64,000 bases of DNA. Origin: Anisus vortex. Taxonomy: Eukaryota > Mollusca > Gastropoda > Planorbidae. The stretch covers positions 27,290,242 through 27,354,241 of the forward strand of contig OX421497.1 of assembly GCA_949126835.1 (NCBI GenBank), in the 5' to 3' direction. The position numbers and the translations under genes are program-made. The stretch's first letter is position 1, and every line of letters begins with the position of its first letter. The notes below the pieces were generated by a model. That model did no database searches. It was not told the origin of the DNA and saw only the letters and a list, made by a program, of their open reading frames with translations. This document shows positions 1 to 12,780 of this stretch, piece by piece.

Positions 1-239
1 TAGGAACATACAAGATATCTAATAAGCTTATTACTCACACTGGACACGGTGTGAAGCTAGAAAGGCCCTAGATACATACAAGATATCTAAAAAGCTTATT
101 ACTCACACTAAACAGGGTGCCAAGCTAGAAAGGCCCTAGGTACATACAGGATATCTAATAAGCGTATTACTCACACGGGACACGGTGCCAATCTTGAAAG
201 GCCCTAGGTACATACAGGATATGTAATAAGCTTATTACT

Positions 240-1056
240 CACACTGGAAACGGTGCCAAGCTAGAAAGGCCCTAGGTGCATACAGGATATCTAATAAGCT
301 TATTACTTACACTGGACACGGTGCCAAGCTAGAAAGGCCCTATGTACATACAAGATATCTAATTAGCGTATTACTCACACTGGACACGGTGCCAAGTTAG
401 AAAGGACCTAGGTACATACAAAATATCTAATAAGCTTATTACTCACACGGGACACGGTGCCAAGCTAAAAAGGCCCTAGGTACATACAGGATATCTAATA
501 AGCGTAATACTTACACTGGACACGGTGCCAAGCTAAAAAGGCCCTAGGTACATACAGGATATCTAATAAGCTTATGACTTACACTGGACACGGTGCCAAG
601 CTAGAAAGGCCCTAGGTACATACAAGATATCTAATAAGCTTATTACTCACACTGGAAACGGTGCCAAGCTAGAAAGGTCCTAGGTGCATACAGGATATCT
701 AATAAGCTTATTACTTACACTGGACACGGTGCCAAGCTAGAAAGGCCCTATGTACATACAAGATATCTAATTAGCGTATTACTCACACTGGACACGGTGC
801 CAAGTTAGAAAGGACCTAGGTACATACAAAATATCTAATAAGCTTATTACTCACACGGGACACGGTGCCAAGCTAAAAAGGCCCTAGGTACATACAGGAT
901 ATCTAATAAGCGTAATACTTACACTGGACACGGTGCCAAGCTAAAAAGGCCCTAGGTACATACAGGATATCTAATAAGCTTATGACTTACACTGGACACG
1001 GTGCCAAGCTAGAAAGGCCCTAGGTACATACAAGATATCTAATAAGCTTATTACTC
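240..1056. repeat. 6-monomer HOR, two tandem copies (408 bp)
   Basis: Three private variants repeat at exactly 408 bp (6 x 68): TAGGTGCA at 273 and 681, AATTAGCG at 361 and 769, and CTTATGACTT at 571 and 979. The two copies are therefore about 240-648 and 649-1056. The same order of variants (AATTAGCG, AAGTTAGAAAGGACC, GCGTAAT, CTTATGACTT) reappears around 2670-2920 and in later blocks, so this 6-mer is a building block of the larger repeats. The boundaries are approximate. Confidence 0.85.
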
Positions 1057-4000
1057 ACACCGGACACTGTGCCAAGCTAGAAAGGCCCTAGGTACATACA
1101 AGATATCTAATAAAATTATTACTCACACGGGACACGGTGCCAAGCTAGAAAGGCCCTAGGTACATACAAAATATCTAATAAGCTTATTACTCACACTGGT
1201 CACGGTGTGAAGCTAGAAAGGCCCTAGATACATACAAGATATCTAAAAAGCTTATTACTCACACTGGACACGGTGCCAAGCTAGAAAGGCCCTAGGTGCA
1301 TACAGGATATCTAATAAGCGTATTACTCACACGAGACACGGTGCCAATCTTGAAAGGCCCTAGGTACATACAGGATATGTAATAAGCTTATTACTCACAA
1401 TGGACAAGTTGCCAAGCTAGAAAGGCCCTAGGTGCATACAGGATATCTAATAAGCTTATTACTCAAACTGGACACGGTGCCAAGCTAGAATGGCACTAGG
1501 TGCATAACGGATATCTAATAAGCGTATTACTCACAATGGGCACGGTGCCAAGCTAGAAAGGCCCTAGGTACATACAAGATATCTAATAAGCGTATTACTC
1601 ACACTGAACACGGTGCCAAGCTAGAGAGTCCCTAGGTGCATACAAGATATCTAATAAGCTTATTACTCACACTGGACACGGTGCCAAGCTAGAAAGGCCC
1701 TAGGTACATACAAGATATCTAATAAGCGTATTACTCACACGAGACATGGTGCCAAGCTAGAAAGTCCCTAGGTGCATACAGGATATCTAATAAGCGTATT
1801 ACTCACACTGAACACGGTGCCAAGCTAGAAAGGCCCTAGGTACATACAAGATATTTAATAAGCTTATTACTCACACTGGACACGGTGCCAAGCTAGAAAG
1901 GCCCTAGGTACATACAAGATATCTAATAAGCTTATTACTCACACTGGACACGGTGCCAAGCTAGAAAGGCCCTAGGTACATACAGGATATCTAATAAGCT
2001 TTTTACTCACACTGGACACGGTGCCAAGTTAGAAAGGCCCTAGGTACATACAAGATATCTAATTAGCTTATTTCTCACATGGGACACGGTGCCGAGCTAA
2101 ACAGGCCCTAGGTACATACAGGATATCTAATAAGCTTATTACTCACACTGGACACGGTGCAAAGCTAGAAAGGCCCTATGTACATACAGGATATCTAATA
2201 AGCTTATTACTCACACTGGACACGGTGCCAAGCTAGAAAGGCCCTAGGTACATACAAGATATCTAATAAGCGTAATACTCACACTGGACACGGTGCCAAG
2301 CTAGAAAGGCCCTAGGTACATACAAGATATCTAATAAGCTTATTACTTACACTGGACACGGTGCCAAGCTAGAAAGGCCCTAGGTACATACAAGATATCT
2401 AAAAAGCTTATTACTCACACTGGACACGGTGCCAAGTTAGAAAAGACCTAGGTACATACAAGATATCTAATAAGCTTATTACTCACACTGAACACGGCGC
2501 CAAGCTAGAAAGGTCCTAGGTACATACAGGATATCTAATAAGCTTATTACTCACACGGCACACGGTGCCAAGCTAGAAAGACCCTAGGTACATACAATAT
2601 ATCTAATAAGCGTATTACTTACACTGGACACGGTGCCAAGCTAGAAAGGCCCTAGGTAAATACAAGATATCTAATTAGCGTATTACTCACACTGGACACG
2701 GTGCCAAGTTAGAAAGGACCTAGGTACATACAAAATATCTAATAAGCTTATTACTCACACGGGACACGGTGCCAAGCTAAAAAGGCCCTAGGAACATACA
2801 GGATATCTAATAAGCGTAATACTTACACTGGACACGGTGCCAAGCTAAAAAGGCCCTAGGTACATACAGGATATCTAATAAGCTTATGACTTACACTGGA
2901 CACGGTGCCAAGCTAGAAAGGCCCTAGGTACATACAAGATATCTAATAAGCTTATTACTCACACCGGACACTGTGCCAAGCTAGAAAGGCCCTAGGTACA
3001 TACAAGATATCTAATAAGCGTATTACTCACACGGGACATGGTGCTAAGCTAGAAAGGCCCTAGATACATACAGGATATCTAATAAGCGTATTACTCACAC
3101 GAGAAATGGTGCCAAGCTAGAAAGGCCCTAGGTGCATACAGGATATCTAATAAGCGTATTACTCACACTGAACACGGTGCCAAGCTAGAGAGTCCCTAGG
3201 TACATACATGATATCTAATAAGCTTATTACTCACACTGGAAACGGTGCCAAGCTAGAAAGGCCCTAGGTGAATACAGAATATCTAATAAGCTTATTACTC
3301 ACACTGGAAACGGTGCCAAGCTAGAAAGGCCCTATTTGAATACAGGATATCTAATAAGCGTATTACTAACACTGGACACGGTGCTAAGCTAGAAAGGTCC
3401 TAGGTACATACAAGAACTCTAATAAGCTTATTACTCACACTGGACATGGTGCCAAGCTAGAAAGGCCCTAGGTACATACAAGATATCTAATAAGCTTTCT
3501 ACTCACACTGGACATGGTGCTAAGCTAGAAAGGCCCTAGGTACATACAAGATATCTAATAAGCTTATTACTCACACTGGACATGGTGTCAAACTAGAAAG
3601 GGCCTTGGTACATACAAGATATCTAATAGCTTATTACGCACACTGGACATGGTGCCAAGCTAGAAAGGCCCTAGGTACATACAAGATATCTAATAAGCTT
3701 ATTACTCACACTGGACATGGTGCAAACCTAGAAAGGTCCTAGATACATACAGGATATCTAATAAGCGTATTACTCACACAGGACATGGTGCCAAGCAAGA
3801 AAGGCACTAGGTGCATACAGGATATCTAATGAGCTTATTACTCACACTGGACACGGTGCCAACCTAGAAAGGCCCTAGGTACATACAAGATATCTAATAA
3901 GCTTATTACTTACACAGGACATGGTGCCAAGTTAGAAAGGCCCTAGGTACATACAAGATATCTAATAAGCTTATTACTCACACTGGACATGGTGCCAAGC

Positions 4001-5780
4001 TAGAAAGGCCTTTGGTACATACAAGATATCTAATAAGCTTATTACTCACACTGGACATGGTGCCAAGCTAGAAAGGCTCTAGGTACATACAAGATATCTA
4101 ATAAGCCTATTACTCACACTGGACATGGTGCCAACCTAGAAAGGCCCTAGGTACATACAAGATATTTAATTAGCGTATTACTCACACTGGACACTGTGCC
4201 AAGTTAGAAAGGACCTAGGTACATACAAGATATCTAATAAGCTTATTACTCACACGGGACACGGTGCCAAGCTAAAAGGCCCTAGGTACATACAGGATAT
4301 CTAATAAGCGTAATGCTCACACTGGACACGGTGCCAAGCTAAAAAGGCCCTAGGTACATACAGGATATCTAATAAGCTTATGACTTACACTGGACACGGT
4401 GCCAAGCTAGAAAGGCCCTAGGTACATACAAGATATCTAATAAGCTTATTACTCACACCGGACAAGGTGCCAAGCTAGAAAGGCCCTAGGTACATACAAG
4501 ATATCTAAAAAGCTTATTACTCACACTGGACACGGTGCCAAACTAGAAAGGCCCTAGGTACATACAAGATATCTAAAAAGCTTATTACTCACACTGGACA
4601 CGGTGCCAAGCTAGAAAGGCCCTAGGTACATACAAGATATCTAATAAGCTTATTACTCACACTGGACACGGTGTCAAGCTAGAAAGGCTCTAGATACATA
4701 CAAGATATCTAAAAAGCTTATTACTCACACTGGACACGGTGCCAAGCTAGAAAGGCCCTAGGTGCATACAGGATATCTAATAAGCGTATTACTCACAATG
4801 GACACGGTGCCAAGCTAGAAAGGCCCTAGGTACATACAAGATATCTAATAAGCTTATTACTCACACTGGACACGGTGCCAAGTTAGAAAGGCCCTAGGTA
4901 CATACAAGATATTTAATAAGCGTATTACTCACACGGGACATGGTGCTAAGCTAGAAAGGCCCTAGATACATACAGGATATCTAATAAGCGTATTACTCAC
5001 ACGAGACATGGTGCCATGCTAGAAAGGCCCTAGGTGCATACAGGATATCTAATAAGCGTATTACTCACACTGAACACGGTGCCAAGCTAGAGAGTCCCTA
5101 GGTGCATACATGATATCTAATAAGCTTATTACTCACACTGGAAACGGTGCCAAGCTAGAAAGGCCCTAGGTGAATACAGAATATCTAATAAGCTTATTAC
5201 TCACACTGGAAACGGTGCCAAGCTAGAAAAGCCCTATGTGAATACAGGATATCTAATAAGCGTATTACTATCACTGGACACGGTGCCAAGCTAGAAAGGT
5301 CCTAGGTACATACAAGAACTCTAAAAAGCTTATTACTCACACTGGACATGGTGCTAAGCTAGAAAGGCCATAGATACATACAGGATATCTAATAAGCGTA
5401 TTACTCACACGAGACATGGTGCCAAGCTAGAAAGGCCCTAGGTGCATACAGGATATCTAATAAGCGTATTACTCACACTGAACACGGTGCCAAGCTAGAG
5501 AGTCCCTAGGTGCATACATGATATCTAATAAGCTTATTACTCACACTGGAAACGGTGCCAAGCTAGAAAGGCCCTAGGTGAATACAGAATATCTAATAAG
5601 CTTATTACTCACACTGGAAACGGTGCCAAGCTAGAAAGGCCCTATTTGAATACAGGATATCTAATAAGCGTATTACTAACACTGGACACGGTGCTAAGCT
5701 AGAAAGGTTCTAGGTACATACAAGAACTCTAATAAGCTTATTACTCACACTGGACATGGTGCCAAGCTAGAAAGGCCCTA
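1057..5780. repeat. Mosaic satellite region with a 2.31-kb repeat offset
   Basis: Satellite only. Part of the region about 3050-3600 recurs at about 5360-5910 with a constant offset of 2310 bp. Matching markers are GAGAAATGGT at 3101 against GAGACATGGT at 5411, CCTATTTGAA at 3331 and 5641, and the GTGTCAAACT variant 2310 bp apart. A further local repeat of 408 bp is marked by AGAGTCCC at 5091 and 5499. The arrangement is patchy rather than a clean tandem repeat, as expected after repeated unequal exchange. Boundaries are approximate. Confidence 0.7.
1861..1928. repeat. Representative consensus-like satellite monomer
   Basis: A single 68-bp unit, phased from AGCTT, close to the consensus. With the flanking bases it shows the 14-bp perfect palindrome TAATAAGCTTATTA, which overlaps by one base the 8-bp palindrome AGATATCT, and farther on the 6-bp palindrome CCTAGG. 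These give HindIII (AAGCTT), EcoRV (GATATC) and AvrII (CCTAGG) sites once per consensus unit. CpG occurs only in CACGG in this copy; CACGGG and AAGCGT variants carry more. I see no CENP-B box, no hammerhead core and no RNA polymerase III promoter pair in it. Confidence 0.95.
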
Positions 5781-8700
5781 GGTACATACAAGATATCTAA
5801 TAAGCTTTCTACTCACACTGGACATGGTGCTAAGCTAGAAAGGCCCTAGGTACATACAAGATATCTAATAAGCTTATTACTCACACTGGACATGGTGTCA
5901 AACTAGAAAGGCCCTAGGTACATACAAGATATCTAATAAGCTTATTACTCACACTGGACATGGTGCAAACCTAGAAAGGTCCTAGATACAGACAGGATAT
6001 CTAATAAGCGTATTACTCACACAGGACATGATGCCAAGCTAGAAAGGCACTAGGTGCATACAGGATATCTAATAAGCGTATTACTCACACTGGACACGGT
6101 GCCAACCTAGAAAGGCCCTAGGTACATACAAGATATCTAATAAGCTTATTACTCACACAGGACATGGTGCCAAGCTAGAAAGGCCCTAGGTACATACAAG
6201 ATATCTAATAAGCTTTCTACTCACACTGGACATGGTGCTAAGCTAGAAAGGCCCTAGGTACATACAAGATATCTAATAAGCTTATTACTCACACTGGACA
6301 TGGTGCCAAGCTAGAAAGGCCTTTGGTACATACAAGATATCTAATAAGCTTATTACTCACACTGGACATGGTGCCAACCTAGAAAGGCCCTAGGTACATA
6401 CAAGATATCTAATTAGCGTATTACTCACACTGGACACTGTGCCAAGTTAGAAAGGACCTAGGTACATACAAGATATCTAATAAGCTTATTACTCACACGG
6501 GACACGGTGCCAAGCTAAAAAGGCCCTAGGTACATACAGGATATCTAATAAGCGTAATGCTCACACTGGACACGGTGCCAAGCTAAAAAGGCCCTAGGTA
6601 CATACAGGATATCTAATAAGCTTATGACTTACACTGGACACGGTGCCAAGCTAGAAAGGCCCTAGGTACATACAAGATATCTAATAAGCTTATTACTCAC
6701 ACCGGACACGGTGCCAAACTAGAAAGGCCCTAGGTACATACAAGATATCTAAAAAGCTTATTACTCACACTGGACACTGTGCCAAGCTAGAAAGGCCCTA
6801 GGTACATACAAGATATCTAATAAAATTATTACTCACACGGGACACGGTGCCAAGCTAGAAAGGCCCTAGGTACATACAAGGTATCTAATAAGCTTATTAC
6901 TCACACTTGACACGTTGTGAAGCTAGAAAGGCTCTAGATACATACAAGATATCTAAAAAGCTTATTACTCACACTGGACACGGTGCCAAGCTAGAAAGGC
7001 CCTAGGTGCATACAGGATATCTAATAAGCGTATTACTCACAATGGACACGGTGCCAAGCTAGAAAGGCCCTAGGTACATACAAGATATCTAATAAGCTTA
7101 TTACTCACACTGGACACGGAGCCAAGCTAGAAAGGCCCTAGGTACATACAAGATATCTAATAAGCTTATTACTCACACTGGACACGGTGCTAAGTTAGAA
7201 AGGCCCTAGGTACATACAAGATATCTAATAAGCGTATTACTCACACGGGACATGGTGCTAAGCTAGAAAGGCCCTAGATACATACAGGATATCTAATAAG
7301 CGTATTACTCACACGAGACATGGTGCCAAGCTAGAAAGGCCCTAGGTACATACAAGATATCTAATAAGCTTATTACTCACACTGGACATGGTGCCAAGCT
7401 AGGAAGGCCCTAGTTACATACAAGATATCTAATAAGCTTATTACTTACACTGGACATGGTGCCAAGCTAGAAAGGCCCTAGGTACATACAGGATATGTAA
7501 TACGCTTATGACTTACACTGGACACGGTGCCAAGCTAGAAAGGCCCTAGGTACATACAAGATATCTAATAAGCTTATTACTTACACTGGACACGGTGCCA
7601 AGCCTTAAAGGCCCTAGGTACATACAATATATCTAAAAGCTTATTACTCACACTGGACACTGTTCCAAGCTAGAAAGGCCCTAGGTACATGCAATATATC
7701 TAATAAGCTTATTACTCACACTGGACACGGTGCCAAGTTAGAAAGGACCTAGGTACATACAAGATATCTAATAAGCTTATTACTCACACTGAACACGGCG
7801 CCAAGCTAGAAAGGTCCTAGGTACATACAGGATATCTAATAAGCTTATTACTCACACGGCACACGGTGCCAAGCTAGAAAGACCCTAGGTACATACAATA
7901 TATCTAATAAGCGTATTACTTGCACTGGACACGTTGCCAAGCTAGAAAGGCCCTAGGTACATACAAGATATCTAATTAGCGTATTACTCACACTGGACAC
8001 GGTGCCAAGTTAGAAAGGACCTAGGTACATACAAGATATCTAATAACCTTTTTACTCACACGGGACACGGTGCCAAGCTAGAAAGGCCTTAGGTACATAC
8101 AGGATATCTAATAAGCGTAATACTCACACTGGACACGGTGCCAAGCTAAAAAGGCCCTAGGTACATACAGGATATCTAATAAGCTTATGACTTACACTGG
8201 ACACGGTGCGAAGCTAGAAAGGCCCTAGGTACATACAAGATATCTAATAAGCTTATTACTCACACCGGACACGGTGCTAAGCTAGAAAGGCCCTAGGTAC
8301 ATACAAGATATCTAAAAAGCTTATTACTCACACTGGACACGGTGCCAAGCTAGAAAGGCCCTAGGTACATACAAGATATCTAAAAAGCTTATTATTCACA
8401 CTGGACACTGTGCCAAGCTAGAAAGGCCCTAGGTACATACAAGATATCTAATAAAATTATTACTCACACGGGACACGGTGCTAAGCTAGAAAGGCCCTAG
8501 GTACATACAAGATATCTAAAAGCGTATTACTCACACTGGACACGGTGCCAAGCTAGAAAGGCCCTAGGTGCATACAGGATATCTAATAAGCGTATTACTC
8601 ACACGGGACACGGTGCCAAGCTTGAGAGGCCCTAGGTACAAACAGGATATGTAATAAGCTTATTACTCACACTGGACACGGTGCCAAGCTAGAAAGGCCC

Positions 8701-11700
8701 TAGGTGCATACAGGATATCTAATAAGCTTATTACTCAAACTGGACACGGTGCCAAGCTAGAATGGCACTAGGTGCATAACGGATATTTAATAAGCGAATT
8801 ACTCACAATGGACACGGTGCCAAGCTAGAAAGGCCCTAGGTACATACAAGATATCTAATAAGCTTATTACTCACACTGGACACGGAGCCAAGCTAGAAAG
8901 GCCCTAGGTACATACAAGATATCTAATAAGCTTATTACTCACACTGGACACGGTGCCAAGTTAGAAAGGCCCTAGGTACATACAAGATATCTAATAAGCT
9001 TATTACTCACACTGGAAACGGTGCCAAGCTAGAAAGGCCCTAGGTGAATACAGAATATCTAATAAGCTTATTACTCACACTGGAAACGGTGCCAAGCTAG
9101 AAAAGCCCTAGGTGAATACAGGATATCTAATAAGCGTATTACTATCACTGGACACGGTGCCAAGCTAGAAAGGTCCTAGGTACATACAAGAACTCTAAAA
9201 AGCTTATTACTCACACTGGACATGGTGCTAAGCTAGAAAGGCCCTAGATACATACAGGATATCTAATAAGCGTATTACTCACACGAGACATGGTGCCAAG
9301 CTAGAAAGGCCCTAGGTGCATACAGGATATCTAATAAGCGTATTACTCACACTGAACACGGTGCCAAGCTAGAGAGTCCCTAGGTGCATACATGATAGCT
9401 AATAAGCTTATTACTCACACTGGAAACGGTGCCAAGCTAGAAAGGCCCTAGGTGAATACAGAATATCTAATAAGCTTATTACTCACACTGGAAACGGTGC
9501 CAAGCTAGAAAGGCCCTATTTGAATACAGGATATTTAATAAGCGTATTACTAACACTGGACACGGTGCTAAGCTAGAAAGGTTCTAGGTACATACAAGAA
9601 CTCTAATAAGCTTATTACTCACACTGGACATGGTGCCAAGCTAGAAAGGCCCTAGGTACATACAAGATATCTAATAAGCTTTCTACTCACACTGGACATG
9701 GTGCTAAGCTAGAAAGGCCCTAGGTACATACAAGATATCTAATAAGCTTATTACTCACACTGGACATGGTGTCAAACTAGAAAGGCCCTAGGTACATACA
9801 AGATATCTAATAAGCTTATTACTCACACTGGACATGGTGCAAACCTAGAAAGGTCCTAGATACAGACAGGATATCTAATAAGCGTATTACTCACACAGGA
9901 CATGATGCCAAGCTAGAAAGGCACTAGGTGCATACAGGATATCTAATAAGCTTATTACTCACACAGGACATGGTGCCAAGCTAGAAAGGCCTTAGGTACA
10001 TACAAGATATCTAATAAGCTTTCTACTCACACTGGACATGGTGCTAAGCTAGAAAGGCCCTAGGTACATACAAGATATCTAATAAGCTTATTACTCACAC
10101 TGGACACGGTGCCAAGTTAGAAAGGACCTAGGTACATACAAGATATCTAATAAGCTTATTACTCACACGGGACACGGTGCCAAGCTAAAAAGGCCCTAGG
10201 TACATACAGGATATCTAATAAGCGTAATGCTCACACTGGACACGGTGCCAAGCTAAAAAGGCCCTAGGTACATACAGGATATCTAATAAGCTTATGACTT
10301 ACACTGGACACGGTGCCAAGCTAGAAAGGCCCTAGGTACATACAAGATATCTAATAAGCTTATTACTCACACCGGACACGGTGCCAAGCTAGAAAGGCCC
10401 TAGGTACATACAATATATCTAAAAAGCTTTTTACTCACACTGGACACGGTGCCAAACTAGAAAGGCCCTAGGTACATACAAGATATCTAAAAAGCTTATT
10501 ACTCACACTGGACACTGTGCCAAGCTAGAAAGGCCCTAGGTACATACAAGATATCTAATAAAATTATTACTCACACGGGACACGGTGCCAAGCTAGAAAG
10601 GCCCTAGGTACATACAAGGTATCTAATAAGCTTATTACTCACACTTGACACGGTGTGAAGCTAGAAAGGCTCTAGATACATACAAGATATCTAAAAAGCT
10701 TATTACTCACACTGGACACGGTGCCAAGCTAGAAAGGCCCTAGGTGCATACAGGATATCTAATAAGCGTATTACTCACAATGGACACGGTGCCAAGCTAG
10801 AAAGGCCCTAGGTACATACAAGATATCTAATAAGCTTATTACTCACACTGGACACGGAGCCAAGCTAGAAAGGCCCTAGGTACATACAAGATATCTAATA
10901 AGCTTATTACTCACACTGGACACGGTGCTAAGTTAGAAAGGCCCTAGGTACATACAAGATATCTAATAAGCGTATTACTCACACGGGACATGGTGCTAAG
11001 CTAGAAAGGCCCTAGATACATACAGGATATCTAATAAGCGTATTACTCACACGAGACATGGTGCCAAGCTAGAAAGGCCCTAGGTACATACAAGATATCT
11101 AATAAGCTTATTACTCACACTGGACATGGTGCCAAGCTAGGAAGGCCCTAGGTACATACAAGATATCTAATAAGCTTATTACTTACACTGGACATGGTGC
11201 CAAGCTAGAAAGGCCCTAGGTACATACAGGATATGTAATACGCTTATGACTTACACTGGACACGGTGCCAAGCTAGAAAGGCCCTAGGTACATACAAGAT
11301 ATCTAATAAGCTTATTACTTACACTGGACACGGTGCCAAGCCTTAAAGGCCCTAGGTACATACAATATATCTAAAAGCTTATTACTCACACTGGACACTG
11401 TTCCAAGCTAGAAAGGCCCTAGGTACATGCAATATATCTAATAAGCTTATTACTCACACTGGACACGGTGCCAAGTTAGAAAGGACCTAGGTACATACAA
11501 GATATCTAATAAGCTTATTACTCACACTGAACACGGCGCCAAGCTAGAAAGGTCCTAGGTACATACAGGATATCTAATAAGCTTATTACTCACACGGCAC
11601 ACGGTGCCAAGCTAGAAAGACCCTAGGTACATACAATATATCTAATAAGCGTATTACTTGCACTGGACACGGTGCCAAGCTAGAAAGGCCCTAGGTACAT

Positions 11701-12780
11701 ACAAGATATCTAATTAGCGTATTACTCACACTGGACACGGTGCCAAGTTAGAAAGGACCTAGGTACATACAAGATATCTAATAAGCTTATTACTCACACG
11801 GGACACGGTGCCAAGCTAGAAAGGCCCTAGGTACATACAAGGTATCTAATAAGCTTATTACTCACACTTGACACGGTGTGAAGCTAGAAAGGCCCTAGGT
11901 GCATACAGGATATCTAATAAGCTTATTACTCAAACTGGACACGGTGCCAAGCTAGAATGGCACTAGGTGCATAACGGATATTTAATAAGCGTATTACTCA
12001 CAATGGACACGGTGCCAAGCTAGAAAGGCCCTAGGTACATACAAGATATCTAATAAGCTTATTACTCACACTGGACACAGAGCCAAGCTAGAAAGGCCCT
12101 AGGTACATACAAGATATCTAATAAGCTTATTACTCACACTGGACACGGTGCCAAGTTAGAAAGGCCCTAGGTACATACAAGATATCTAATAAGCTTATTA
12201 CTCACACTGGAAACGGTGCCAAGCTAGAAAGGCCATAGGTGAATACAGAATATCTAATAAGCTTATTACTCACACTGGAAACGGTGCCAAGCTAGAAAAG
12301 CCCTAGGTGAATACAGGATATCTAATAAGCGTATTACTATCACTGGACACGGTGCCAAGCTAGAAAGGTCCTAGGTACATACAAGAATTCTAAAAAGCTT
12401 ATTACTCACACTGGACATGGTGCTAAGCTAGAAAGGCCCTAGATACATACAGGATATCTAATAAGCGTATTACTCACACGAGACATGGTGCCAAGCTAGA
12501 AAGGCCCTAGGTGCATACAGGATATCTAATAAGCGTATTACTCACACTGAACACGGTGCCAAGCTAGAGAGTCCCTAGGTGCATACATGATATCTAATAA
12601 GCTTATTACTCACACTGGAAACGGTGCCAAGCTAGAAAGGCCCTAGGTACATACAAGATATCTAATAAGCTTATTACTCACACAGGACATGGTGCCAAGC
12701 TAGAAAGGCCCTAGGTACATACAAGATATCTAATAAGCTTTCTACTCACACTGGACATGGTGCTAAGCTAGAAAGGCCCT
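5780..12780. repeat. Large HOR, copy 1 (about 7.0 kb)
   Basis: This block is collinear with the following one. Markers are offset by 7001 bp: TAAGCTTTCT 5801 and 12802, GATACAGACAGG 5985 and 12986, CCTTTGG 6320 and 13321, CCTTAAAGG 7603 and 14604, CCTTAGG 9990 and 16991. From about 10100 the offset becomes 7137 (CCTTAAAGG 11341 and 18478), so this copy lacks two monomers (136 bp) present in copy 2 near 17100-17236. It contains two CCTTAAAGG monomers 3738 bp apart, so it is itself built from two related sub-blocks. Confidence 0.85.
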
